Source: Hymenolepis diminuta (taxonomy: Eukaryota; Platyhelminthes; Cestoda; Cyclophyllidea; Hymenolepididae). From it: 64,000 nucleotides of DNA. Below the pieces are notes generated by a model. The model was not told where the DNA came from and did no database searches. It saw nothing but the letters and a program-made list of their open reading frames with translations. The DNA is taken from contig CAADRB010000010.1 in assembly GCA_900708905.1 (NCBI GenBank), forward strand, positions 963,071-1,027,070, read 5' to 3'. Within the stretch, counting starts at the first letter, position 1, and each line of letters begins with the position of its first letter. This document shows, piece by piece, positions 52,781 to 64,000 of the stretch. A program made the position numbers and the translations under genes.

Positions 52781-55700
52781 AAACATTGTTTCGTTTCGAA
52801 TATTTATAATAAAAGCCTTTGTTACTGTTTTGTCTTTAGGGCATCTGCTCTTTCTGTAGAGAGGGTATCAATTTCAAATACCTCTAAAGCCTATAGGAAC
52901 AAATCCCTATGTGAATTCAAACCCATTCTTATAGAAAACCTCCAAAATAGCTCGAAATAGCCAAGTTTATATTTTAGAATCACGTGGGTATTATCTTTTG
53001 GTATCTCCTCCTTTTCAGAAAAACTTACTTGCACCAGCTGAAACATAGAAATGTAATCTTGCGAAACGATCACATTATAAACATTGCATGGAAATAGCTT
53101 CTTTTAGACGGTAAGAGAGAGGGCGAGACCACAAGATACCTTATTAAAATGATTGTTTAATAAATTTAAATATTAAAATTTTTACCTTTATGTCGACCGG
53201 TGAATGGAGCCAGGGCCGATTCAAGCATGTTTCCATTTTCGAGGTAGATTTTACCGATTTTCGATGTTTGATGTACTATTTTTATATACAGATGTGCTAA
53301 TTTGTGCATTGATTTTTAATATAGTAGAAATGCATATCGATTAACTCATACCTCGCAGAATGCATTGTTTAATAATAGTTTATAGGAGGTTAATATCAAT
53401 AACTTTAATACCGCGAATACCTCAATTCGTCTCAATAATTATCTGGATTTCAAAATATCATTATTAAGAACTCCGTTGTTCAGGATAAGCATTTAATCAG
53501 TATACATTTGCCGCTTATACGTAGACATAATATCCATTGCTCGATATTACGTTGCCATTAAAACACAATCAGTTATGAGTTTGCCATTGTTAAAGACATG
53601 ACATATGCTTTATTTTTAATCCGAGATAGTTGCACAACTTGGAATACACAACTGTTAATCAAAATTCCGTTATCCTTAAAATCCTATCATCCGGATTTTG
53701 AATTCAAATAATTAAAGTAAATTAAATATTTCAAATGAAATGGAACATTTGTCCATAAATTTCTTTGAAAAATTCCTTTATATTTTAAATAAATTGAAGT
53801 CTCTTTCCTATAAAATATCAATTTAAGTTATTTCCGTAGATTTCCACTGAAAAAGTATTTAATTTAAACAAGCCCTATCGAAATCGTCAGTTAGCTTATC
53901 GGAAGCGTGATTAAGCAGTAGCGAAAACTAACCCAGTAATTACACCAGTAGCTAATTAGTTCAATTTCCCTGGTTTTCTGCATGTTGATTTCAGTCATTT
54001 TCCGTGGCGATGGTGAGAGGTGCTAGAAACATAAATTTCACTTTCCACAGCTACAGGGAGAGAGCAGTCCTGCCAGAGGGTAGGGGGAATAGAAAACAGT
54101 CTTCCCCAAGTGTCTAATATCTCCCCTCCCCCATCCTGTCTGACCACCGGCTTTCCGAATAAATCAACAAATTAATATCATTATTTTTATTCCCGATCGT
54201 CTTTTCCCAACTCGGGTAGCCGCCAAATTCCGAAGTTATTGCGTTAGAAGGAGGGGTGGAGGATAGAGGCGAGATTAAACTGGGGAGGGGGCGAGGAACG
54301 CGGTTGTTTTAATCTTCTGCCCTCGTAACGTGTGCGAAACGAATTGTTGTGCGGTAGAGAGAGAGCAAGGGAGGAGAAGGGGATGGGACATCCAGACATG
54401 AGGCTTTGATATATCAGATACCAACTCATAGCAGTGGCCAAATGGAACGATTTATGCGCCGTAGAGGCACCGATTTTATCGCCTGATAAAACATACTAAA
54501 ATCTCCACTACTGCCACCCCAAACAAACTCGAATCCCTCTCGTCCCCCATACCTCCACTTTAAACTCCACCAAATTCGAATTTGGATACACACAAAACAC
54601 TTCTCACGAGACCGCGATTTGCCTTTTAAATAACATCAAAATAGAATGAACGGAATCAGATGATTTTTGTTTTAACTGGATATATATTGGAACTTACAAT
54701 AGGTCGACAAGTGTCTGGAAGGAAGTCATGTGGCAGGGCTGAATAGAGCGTTGCCCTAAACGCTTGAGTGAAAAATTGCTGGAAATCGTGGGGTTTCGAT
54801 TTAGATTCAATATATATAGCTACAAAATTAAGGTGTACCTAAGTGACAATGGGATTTATGATATACTGACAAATTTCCAAGGTATTCTAAAATACTAAAA
54901 TGTCATTTAAAGGACTAAATCAGTCTATCTTAAATCAACTATCATCAAACAAACTTTTTTGTCGGCGAAGTCCTTCAACCTTTTATTCATTTCTTCAACA
55001 AAACAAATGTGCATCCATTTTAATTTACTGGAATTCATAGGTCAGTAAGAGACTTTTGCTATTAAAACCATATTTAAAGGTGGACAAATATGAGTTATAA
55101 TTACAATAATTATTTTTAAAAACTTGAACGATTGTGTCGTACACATCCTTCTACGATTTTCCTTAAATCAGGAAAAAATGGAAAACAAAGTAAATCCTCA
55201 CTTTCGAAAACTATGATGAAATCGTCATCAAATTACAAATATCCTCGGTCAAAATGGTTTTAGAAAAATAAGACAGCTCGATCTCCTAGTTTTATTTTCC
55301 TCTTTCTTTAGTAAGCGCAATATTGAGGACTGTACATTTCAGTTTCCTCACAGTATCATTAACACTAACTTTTGATCAATTGGATTAAATGAATTTTATT
55401 TCTCTGTGCCGTTCGTCTTCATTCTCGGAAATAAAAAGTCATTTTTTACATAGAAAATAGATGAAACAGAGGAGGCACGATATTTCTGAAATCAGATTCA
55501 GATATGGAGATCCAATATTGCTTAATTCTTATAAAAGCTGCCGTTTGCCTTCTCGGATGGTTTCATTTGTTGCTCATATTTATTTTTTGGAAAAATTCGG
55601 TCGCTATTGTCGGTAAACAACCTTGTTTTATTTTCTAAAATTAATACATATTAACAGTCTTCAACTTATATCCATCTCTATATTCGGAAATTTAAAATTT

Positions 55701-57429
55701 GAAATCAATGATGCCGAAAGGAATTATTATTTAAAGTTCACCTCTAATTAAAAGGCTCATTTTAATAGTGAACCTCTGTTTTACTCTCTTTCATTTCAAT
55801 CCAGCGTATTGGACGGGAAAATCATTATGACTAGAATGACACGTGGTTATTATTTAAGATGACCTGTTTATTTGAAGATAATAGTCAATTTCTACTTCGG
55901 CACAAGTTTTAACTGTAATGTGGCTTCCGGAATCAGTACCTTATTTTACATCTCTTTTTAAAACTTGAAGAAATGTGAACTTAACTGCTGGCTTTAAAAT
56001 ACGTATTTTTGTTGAAATATCAATTTTAAGAAGTTAAAAACATTTCGATAAATAGCGATGGCCTTACATTTGACTTGATTACTGATAGGGTGCGCATAGC
56101 GTAATGAGACTAATATTACGAATATAATCTTCAGAAAATGACTTCAGAAGAAGCATACGATAAAACGCTATTTGTGGAGAGTAGTGGGCGTAGGATGATT
56201 GGAAAGTTGTGTATTTTAACTTAGCTTTACAAAAACTTGCAGAAAATTTGTTGATTAACTTTGCAGAGATGAAGAACGAAATATGCTAAATACTGATCAA
56301 TGGAAAACCCGCTAGTCTTGTATCACACGAGACATGCATGACGAACATTGGTAAATTACATATTGGAGCTGAAAAATATTGTGAGCATTGATAATTTTAA
56401 AGACTGACCGATAATTTTGATTTTTTTGTCAATTTGGCTCAAACCTAACCCCAAACTCAGTAACTTAAAGGTAAAATCTACTGGGAAGAAACATTAATCG
56501 CATTTCCATGTCAGAAAAGAACAGTTTTTCAGTTTTTTCAATCTGTAAACGAGCCATTGGCAGAACAGTTCTTATTAGAGAACAGGGAAAAGGTAGTAAC
56601 CTTGAAACCGGAAAGGTGAAAATTTTGTCTAAACCGGTGCTAGTCAGTGTGGAAACAGATAAATCGATTAAAGGCCGGAGATGAGTCATACAGAACTGTG
56701 TGTAAGAGAAAAGGAGGTAAAATCGATAAGCCAATTGCGATAATAGATAGTCAATATAACTTCTTCTCCTTAATAATCAAGAGGAGAATTTAATAAAGAT
56801 TAAAAATAATATCAACAAGAATAAATTGATATATTTTAGGAATTTATTTTCGAAATATTTTATTTTAACTTGTTTTAAATAATTATATACCAAAAGAAAC
56901 AATTTCAGTCACTTGCTTAGTTGTGCAGTTTTTGGTAAGAAACATTTTTAAGTCTGATTTTGATTGAAATTTGATATTAATGTGCCGACGTTTTGTGGCC
57001 GTTTATAAATCATGCCTAAAATGACACTTGCAGAGTTCGTTCGTAAAAAAACGAATATTTCTTGTTAATATCTACCCAGAGCGGTAATATAAATTTTAAA
57101 ACGATTAATTAAAAGAAAACCTAACATTTTTTCAGTATCTACTCTTTTGTGATTGGTAACAGGATGCCAAATTGTGATAAGGATTCAGCATTAATGAAAA
57201 ATCGAAAATACAACTTGTAAGCTAAAAAAATAAATATTGATTACTGTTTATTTTCTGTTTTAATTTAAAATGTTATACAAATTCAAAGCTACTGCAAAAT
57301 TTATTGATTTTTCATCTCAGGCAAGCGATTACGGAAGAGGAAGTCTAAATTTCATGCTTCCATAGTTAACGGAAGCTCACAGCGAAAAACTCAACATCCG
57401 GAAAAGTGGAGAATGATCATCAATTGACC

Positions 57430-58060
57430 TTTAGGGTAGGTGAGAAAAAACGCACACCTCCTCTTTTTCTTGTCCAAGAAGGAAAGACGGAAGTGTTTCC
57501 GTTTCTCTCCCTCTAACACCAATCAACCCTCATGCAAGAATGGCTAGTGTATGTTAATGCTAATCTAGTTATGATACTCTCCCCTTTCCCTCTTTCCCCC
57601 CTTAGTCCCACTCTCTTCCTTCCGTTGTTTGGCTGGCAAGCGCCCCTCCCCTAATTCTTTCTACTCCCCCTTCCCCTGAGGCTTGTAACTCTGTCTCACT
57701 ATACCTGTTCCTCTTCCTTCCGGATTTTGTGCTTGGACAACAGAGAATGGGAAGAGAGAATGGGAGCGTGAAAGTGACCGTGCGCATGAACGGGTAGGAA
57801 GAAAACACCGAGCGGATGTTGGGTTGTGTAACCAGTCAGGTAGTGGGAAGACAAGCGGAAGGGAGGGATGCACACACGGCCGCACCAACGGAAGTACGCA
57901 CTCCTAGTTGCGTGCGCCTACGCGGACATTATGACCAAACAAACACGCGCGCAACACAATACACGATGCAAGTCACTGCGTCCGGTTGTTAGTTGTCACG
58001 ACATTTTCTGCTCCTACTATTGTAACAACTATTTCTGGTTGGATGGGAAAACCGGAACAG
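57430..58060. other. CpG-rich island
   Basis: Within very AT-rich surroundings, about 57780-57990 is dense in CpG (gtgcgcatgaacgggtagg, cacacggccgcaccaacgg, acaaacacgcgcgcaacac). Pyrimidine runs lie at 57580-57670. This could be a promoter or first-exon region of a gene off the window, or transferred or expanded repeat DNA. No coding frame was recognised. Confidence 0.35.
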
Positions 58061-58234
58061 GAGAAATAAATTTAATAAAACCAGGAATTTTGCTATTTTG
58101 AATTCTATATTCTTTTGATAAAATATGAAGACACAAAGTTAAACTTTACAATAGAATCCACAAGAATTTCGATGATAATGCCACCAAGCCCAATTAAAAA
58201 AAGCATGCTAACACTCAACTCGAGTTGAGCGGTA

Positions 58235-58400
58235 GCTTAACAGAATCATATCAGTGAGAAACCTGAAATCTATCATTCTCTTTATTAACCAAACTTAACC
58301 GAAGCGTTGGCTTTTCCGCTCAAAAATTATGCCCCGATGGGCATCGAACCCATAAACTTTGCCTTCGCAGATGTTGACGTTAATCCCCGTTAAATACCCA
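58235..58400 (-). repeat. tRNA-derived SINE-like repeat, minus (clear B box)
   Basis: The run ccccgatgggcatcgaaccc is a near-perfect reverse-complement B box region (GGGTTCGATGCC). The run cgcagatgttgacgttaatc matches the middle of other copies. The upstream part (gagaaacctgaaatctatca, ttattaacc) is the tail. It lies about 75 bp from the mariner insertion. Confidence 0.6.
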
Positions 58401-58539
58401 TTTTTTTAAAAAAGGGATTCATTTTGTGATTGAGTATTTCAAGATACGTAGCTTTTGAGCGTTTTTATGGAGAAATAACACATGGGCTGAAAAGTCCTGG
58501 GCCTAACAAAGAAAACACAGTTTTTGTTCAAAATTAGCT

Positions 58540-59584
58540 TTATTCATCAACGTAATCTCCATCAAGAGCAACCCAATCATTCCAGCGCCGCTCTAACATC
58601 TCAATACCACTCTTGTAGAACCATTTATCTTTTGCCTCAAAATAGGCCTCACTTTCAGCGATAACCTCTTCATTCGAGCGACATTTCTTTCCGGCGAGCA
58701 TTTTTTCACGTCTGCGAACAGCCAGTAGTCACTGGGAGCCAAATCTGGCGAATACGGTGGATGTGGGAGCAATTCAAAGTTCAGTTCATGTAGTCTTGCC
58801 ATTGTTTTGATTCACTTGTGACACGGTGCGTTGTCTTGATGAAACAACATTTTTTCTTTGCCATATGNNNNNNNNNNNNNNNNNNNNNNNNNNNNNNNNN
58901 NNNNNNNNNNNNNNNNNNNNNNNNNNNNNNNNNNNNNNNNNNNNNNNNNNNNNNNNNNNNNNNNNNNNNNNNNNNNNNNNNNNNNNNNNNNNNNNNNNNN
59001 NNNNNNNNNNNNNNNNNNNNNNNNNNNNNNNNNNNNNNNNNNNNNNNNNNNNNNNNNNNNNNNNNNNNNNNNNNNNNNNNNNNNNNNNNNNNNNNNNNNN
59101 NNNNNNNNNNNNNNNNNNNNNNNNNNNNNNNNNNNNNNNNNNNNNNNNNNNNNNNNNNNNNNNNNNNNNNNNNNNNNNNNNNNNNNNNNNNNNNNNNNNN
59201 NNNNNNNNNNNNNNNNNNNNNNNNNNNNNNNNNNNNNNNNNNNNNNNNNNNNNNNNNNNNNNNNNNNNNNNNNNNNNNNNNNNNNNNNNNNNNNNNNNTT
59301 ACGATGTCAGCTAACTCACGCAACTTCACTTTCCATCATTCAAAACGATTTTTTGGATTTTTTTTTATGTTTTCTGGTGTTACCGCCTCATTTGGACGTC
59401 CACTGCGTTCTGCATCATCGGTGTCTCTACGACCACGCTTGAAGTCAGCAAACCAACGTTTTATTGTTGTTTCTGATGGAGCGAAGTCCCCATGACACTT
59501 TTCAAGCCATTGCTTCGCTTGAACGGTATTTTTTCCCATCAAGAAGCAGCATAAAATTAAAACACGAAATTGTTTTTGATCCAT
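58540..59584 (-). pseudogene. mariner transposase, frameshifted and gap-interrupted
   Basis: The cut-and-paste DDE/D transposase starts MDQKQFRVLILCCFLMGK (ATG 59582-59584), continues through the N-terminal HTH (ETTIKRWFADFKRGRRDTDD, ERSGRPNEAVTPENIKK) and ends at TAA 58540-58542. The C-terminal part has HPPYSPDLAPSDYWLFADVK, the mariner region around the last catalytic Asp. Three single-base frame breaks are visible: in the A-run near 59351-59372, near 59328-59331 and near 58703-58710. The middle third, with the first two catalytic Asp residues, lies in the N gap. The span of 1045 bp fits a normal 345-codon mariner gene, so the gap size is about right. Confidence 0.88.
58868..59298. other. 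Assembly gap (431 N)
   Basis: The run of N lies wholly inside the mariner transposase, which suggests that reads from multiple near-identical copies could not be resolved. No sequence can be interpreted here. Confidence 1.
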
Positions 59585-59765
59585 TGTTTTGAAAAAAACA
59601 AAAGTAGCGTCACTCTTAGCACAATAACTCACAAACTAATGATTAGAATATCATGAAATTTTAACAGCTGTCTCTTGAAGGTTAGTATTAGCTGAAAAAA
59701 AGGTGACTGCAATAAAACTAGCACCATCTATGTGTTAGGCCCGGGACTTTTCAGCCCATGTGTTA

Positions 59766-62700
59766 GCCATTGGTCATGAAAATATCAGATTACTTGAGGC
59801 TGTTCATCTATTCAGGTCATCGGCTAAACCACAAAGTAGCTGATTTGTGATTAACATGCTCTTGTATGGCCTAGTCAGACATTGAGTATAGTGACCCAAA
59901 GCTTCCTTTTAACTTGGCGAATCCTCACAAAAATAAGGCAGTATTAATTTTTCTACTAAATGTTCAGTTATGCTAAAAGTAACTAAAATATATATGAAGA
60001 GATAAATTTATTAAGTTTGCATGATCACTCACTTATTTTAATAAAATGGTCAATAAACTATCACTAACTCATTCTTGAACCATGAGGTAAAATCCTGGCA
60101 TTTACAATATAGAACATTAGGACATGATACACAAATGGATAACCTGATGCATTCCCGGTTCAAATGAAGTAGGATTATTTTTGAAGTTCGGTTTCTATTC
60201 TACACTTCTATTCCACTCCTCCTTTGCCCCTTTCCCCTTAGTGGACTATTTCATTGAAAGAGAAGCTATATCTTGATGCCTCTTTGGTTGATTCTTTTGC
60301 ATTTTCCCAATACATATATACAATACATTATCATAGATTTTATCGCATTGTTATATGAAGTGACGGATACTCAAATAAACGTTTGTGTATTAAAACATTA
60401 TATACGAGTTATTTTTACGATTTGCTGGTCCATTTTCTCAGTTTTATCACTTTTGTATTCATTTGAAGGCTTTGTATTGACAGCAAAATTATACCAAACG
60501 ATGCCAGTTTTCCATCTCTGCATATTATTTCCGGTTGAGGTATAATAGTTCTTGTCTGATTTTTCAGCTACAGCAGAATTAAAAAAATCTAAACTTGACA
60601 AAGTGTTAACTGAGAAAAGGCTTCTAATTGCTCCTTCCTCAGAAATTTGAATTAAAGTTGAACTTTAAACTTAATAACAGTGAAATTTATTACCATCTAA
60701 TTAATTAAATATGAAACAAAAAACTCAGCGAGTGCGTGATATTTCTCTTTATCTCAACGACACCATTCTCTATTTTGTCCTTTCGGAAATAAGCACGTAG
60801 AAGTTTCATAAGAACTATATCAATAATCAACCATATTAAAACTAGAGATTTTGAAGGAAAGCGTTACCCAAATATACAATTTCTCTTTATTTATGAGGTT
60901 TCTGTTTACTTTATCAAACTGACCCGTTCAGTAGGTCTGATTTCAGTCTATTTTGGGATCACAAAATCCGCAATTTGCCTTCCGCCGCAAAAACAAATAC
61001 ATAGAGTTTGCTTCCCCTCCCAAAATTTTGGCCTGCTCATTTGCAGTAGCAGTAGCCGTATTCGTATCTGCGCAGTACTTCCCGCATTTTTGAGCAGCAG
61101 TAGTCTCCTCTGCCGGTTAATTGTTCTTCCTGAAAGCATTTACACATACAACATTCCGCCGATGCGCTGATAAGTATCGGGGGAAAGAAGGAGCATTAAA
61201 ATGAGGGTCTTTCATTTAGGGATTAATATCTTTCTCATATACTCCATAAAACTGGTAGAAGTTTGGGGATGGCAAGAAATGACCGAATTGATTTGGATGC
61301 GCTGAAAGCTATTTGGATTTAAAACAAGTTGTCATGTGGCACTTTGTGTTTAATTTTGGAAATTAAAATAATCCAAGACATTTTGTATGTATCCTGGGCG
61401 TCAAAGAAGTAGGTCTAGCTCTAGTAGAAATTTGGGAATTAGGAAGAAGACGTCTGATTACAAGTAAGATAATTTAATTGTAAAATATGAAATAACATGA
61501 AGTCTTAAACCAATGAGGATTGACTAAGCAGGGAAAGCACCAAATATCTAATTGAGTATACTATTTCCTTAGGTTAGCAGCCGGATAGGGGAATAGGGTT
61601 GAATAAAAACTTGCCACATGGAACCCAGAGGGAAAATGGGTGCGGTATTCTGGATTATCCTTGAAGCGGATTCAAGTTAATTTCATTTTAATAGCTAAAA
61701 ATCACTTATAGTTGCAGAGGAATTGCTCAATACCTAAAAAAATGGAAGTTAATTTAATTATATAATATTTTACAGATCGTATTAAATTTTATCTGGACCG
61801 TAGACTTCACAGTTCAATTCAGGAACCATTCAAGAATTTTATGATTGTTTGGAGCATGGTTTTGAAGACTAAATAATGGGTAGATGTACTAGATCTAGGT
61901 TTTCGAAACTCAAAGTTTATATTCATTTGTCGATAAATTATACGAAAATCTACCTCCACTTCGTTTGGCGGTAATCTTATTAGCAAAGTTGTATGTTAAG
62001 ATTTGAAGTTGGTATCCATTAATTTAACTGTACTTAACTAAGTCAACTTATTGTTAAAAGATCGTAATAGTATTGAAAACGGTGAAGCCAACTTTATGCT
62101 CTTGTACTGTTGCCAGGATCAGGTACAACGATCTATAAAGATTTCCAGCGCCCGATGATCGATAAATGAAACGCCAGAATGAAATCTTCAACAATGGCAT
62201 CAGATTCAAAAAAACAACAGCACATACTTTTCTGTGCTAAGAAGTGAAGAAGTAAAAATCTCGAAATCTATGGACCAAATCTCCCTACCCTTTCTCACTA
62301 TGATATGCTTTTAGTTATGAATCCAATATTTATCTGATCACTTAATGAAGACTGATAATGAAAGAAAAAGATTTGAAAAATTTATTTGAATACATTCTGG
62401 AATATCAATTTTATCAATTTTACTAAATTAATCATTGAATAAGTAAATTAGAACTTAAATAGTCGTGTTTTATTATAAATGTAAATAATTTTTTTGAATT
62501 TTTTATTCATGGAAACGTTGAAATGGCTACTATTCATTGTCAAATGTGGCGTGGATCCCTGCGTGATTCCTTCTTCCTTTACGGAATTGAAGATCATTAG
62601 TTTAACTTTCCGGCTTGTTTTCCGTTTTTACCATTAGTAGCTTATATAAGTTACTCATTTTGATAATTTAATCCAGTTCTAGGTGGTAGCGGAAAATTAA

Positions 62701-64000
62701 ATACTGTATTGACTAAATGACAATTTAGCCAATACTTTACAGAGTTTTCTTGCTCTCTAAGCTGAAAATTTAAGCCTTGATTTAATGCTTTTTATTTCAT
62801 TAAGCTCATTTTTGCTCTCTCAAATTGCAAAAATTTATCAAGAAATATTTGAAATTTGAACCAGTTAAGTAGAAATGTCACCTTTTACCATTTTAAGACT
62901 CAAACCAAAATCTACTCCAGGTAAAACTTATGAAAAAAAGCATATTTCATGAATTTTAAAAAGATATAATTTTTAAGACTGAAACTTTACATCCTCTTGT
63001 TTGTCTACGGATAATTAAATAATGATGGACACAGGGGTACATCATCTGACTATCTTTTTGATATGTACAACGTTTTTCTAATGGTCAAGGTATTAGCATA
63101 TAAAAGCCTTTCAAAATTGCATAATAGCACGATTTTAGAGTCCTATGTGCAAATTTATCCATAAAAACGTTTCAAAAACTTTAATTGCCAAATTTCGGGC
63201 ACAGTCAAAATACTTAATGATCATTCAATAACCGGCATCATTTGAAAAAATATTAACAATCTACAATATGAGATTGGATTTGCTAGGGGCAAAGGTGGTT
63301 AATTAATAAATAAGAAGGAGACAACCAGATATCTAGTTCCTGACATTTTGTGGGACTTCAAGGTATCCCCTTCCTTTCTGCAGTATGAGGATAGGGGATT
63401 GACACAATGACCATTGGAATAAAAGTTTCATGAGAACAAAGAGTACCCCCGGATTAGACAAAAGCCGAGGTTGATATACAGAACTTGTTAATATAAGGAG
63501 AGGAATGTACTTGACGTCAATGCAGTTATGTTGGTAAATAACTCACGCAGACATTGAGTCATAGAGTCCCAATATGTACTTTTGACCGGAATATGGAAAG
63601 TACATTTTTCGTGGTCATATCAGCATTGGGGATATGGAATTCAGCGTTAGGAAAAATGTGTGACTAAGACAATTGATGGCATTTTATAATTGGCACTTTG
63701 GAAGTAATCAAATTCATTCGACAATTATAGAGGATGAAAATTGTAGATGGATTTGTACGACTTCATTTACATCAATTAATCATCTTATGGCATTTTATTT
63801 TATTAATGTAATTAAATAATTGAATGCAACATACAGAGATGTGTTTTTTTACCTTTACATTAGGATTGATTGTTACTTCGGTCTACCGAAAATTCGATAG
63901 TAATACTTACCAGCGCTTTTACACTTGAGGAATATCAGAGACGTTAAAGGTATGTTTCTCTCCCCATTTATTCTATCTTTCAATTTTCTTGCTCTTCACA
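59766..64000. other. AT-rich right end, no gene seen
   Basis: No exon, RNA gene or clear repeat was recognised on either strand. A slightly GC-richer patch lies at 60950-61140, where the minus strand has a 63-codon ORF with no family motif. A donor-like ggtatgt at about 63950 has no supported exon before it. Confidence 0.5.

Larger units (their letters stand above)
51961..58477. other. Gene-poor region with GC-richer islands
   Basis: There is no recognisable coding exon. Contents: a diverged repeat at 52620-52780, a GC-richer island with purine runs at about 54000-54480, a CpG-rich island at about 57430-58060, and a minus SINE-like copy at 58235-58400. The sequence between is AT-rich. ORFs such as 56465-56734 (minus) show no motif. 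Confidence 0.5.
58478..59763 (-). mobile_element. mariner transposon with TA duplication and 31-bp TIRs
   Basis: TA at 58476-58477 and 59764-59765 flank inverted repeats of 31 bp that begin ACACATGGGCTGAAAAGTCC and differ at one base. Element length including the gap is 1286 bp, typical of mariner. The transposase is on the minus strand. The near-perfect TIRs suggest recent insertion, although the transposase is frameshifted. Confidence 0.93.

Noticed and set aside
54244..54441. Minus-strand ORF in the GC-rich island
   Set aside because: It is low-complexity, has no family motif and is explained by composition.
58818..59495. Plus-strand ORFs of 162-225 codons across the gap
   Set aside because: They are long only because the N run contains no stop. 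They are antisense to the mariner transposase.
1..64000. CRISPR array, bacterial operon, phage or toxin-antitoxin system
   Set aside because: Split genes, eukaryotic families and poly(A) signals show nuclear eukaryotic DNA. No regularly spaced short direct repeats were seen.

Overview
This is a eukaryotic, AT-rich window with split genes. It most resembles a parasitic flatworm, probably a cestode. The clues are very short introns (31-38 nt) next to multi-kilobase ones, head-to-tail gene pairs only 100-200 bp apart with 3' splice acceptors just before the downstream gene, and a cyclin H reading frame that lacks its own ATG at a position where a flatworm spliced leader ending in AUG would supply one. 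The assignment rests on gene structure and family knowledge; no database was searched.

Five genes can be supported. On the plus strand, the proteasome alpha-1 subunit PSMA1 (1394-2278) is followed after about 200 bp by cyclin H (2482-5597). A 9-kb intergenic stretch with only degraded repeats follows. On the minus strand, 14562-18876 encodes a protein with an N-terminal RRM, an RS-rich middle and a periphilin-like C-terminus. A candidate 44-codon single-pass membrane micropeptide (19407-19541) diverges from it. On the plus strand again, SEM1/DSS1 (21480-21822) is followed after 132 bp by a 13-exon NSD-family H3K36 methyltransferase (21955-45377) with PWWP, PHD, PWWP, AWS, SET, post-SET and C-terminal PHD/C5HCH modules. 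Both close pairs join a proteasome subunit to a transcription or chromatin regulator and look like trans-spliced polycistrons.

The rest is introns and gene-poor DNA. It holds a tRNA-derived SINE-like family of diverged copies, two almost identical 590-bp internally deleted mariner derivatives 13.2 kb apart, a roughly 910-bp degenerate tandem repeat in the largest NSD intron, a 290-bp inverted repeat pair 10.4 kb apart, a decayed Ty3/gypsy pol fragment (50584-51960, minus), and a decayed mariner with a TA duplication and 31-bp terminal repeats (58478-59763) that contains a 431-N assembly gap. From 45.4 kb to the end I see no host protein-coding gene, only mobile-element remnants and a few GC-richer islands that may be regulatory.
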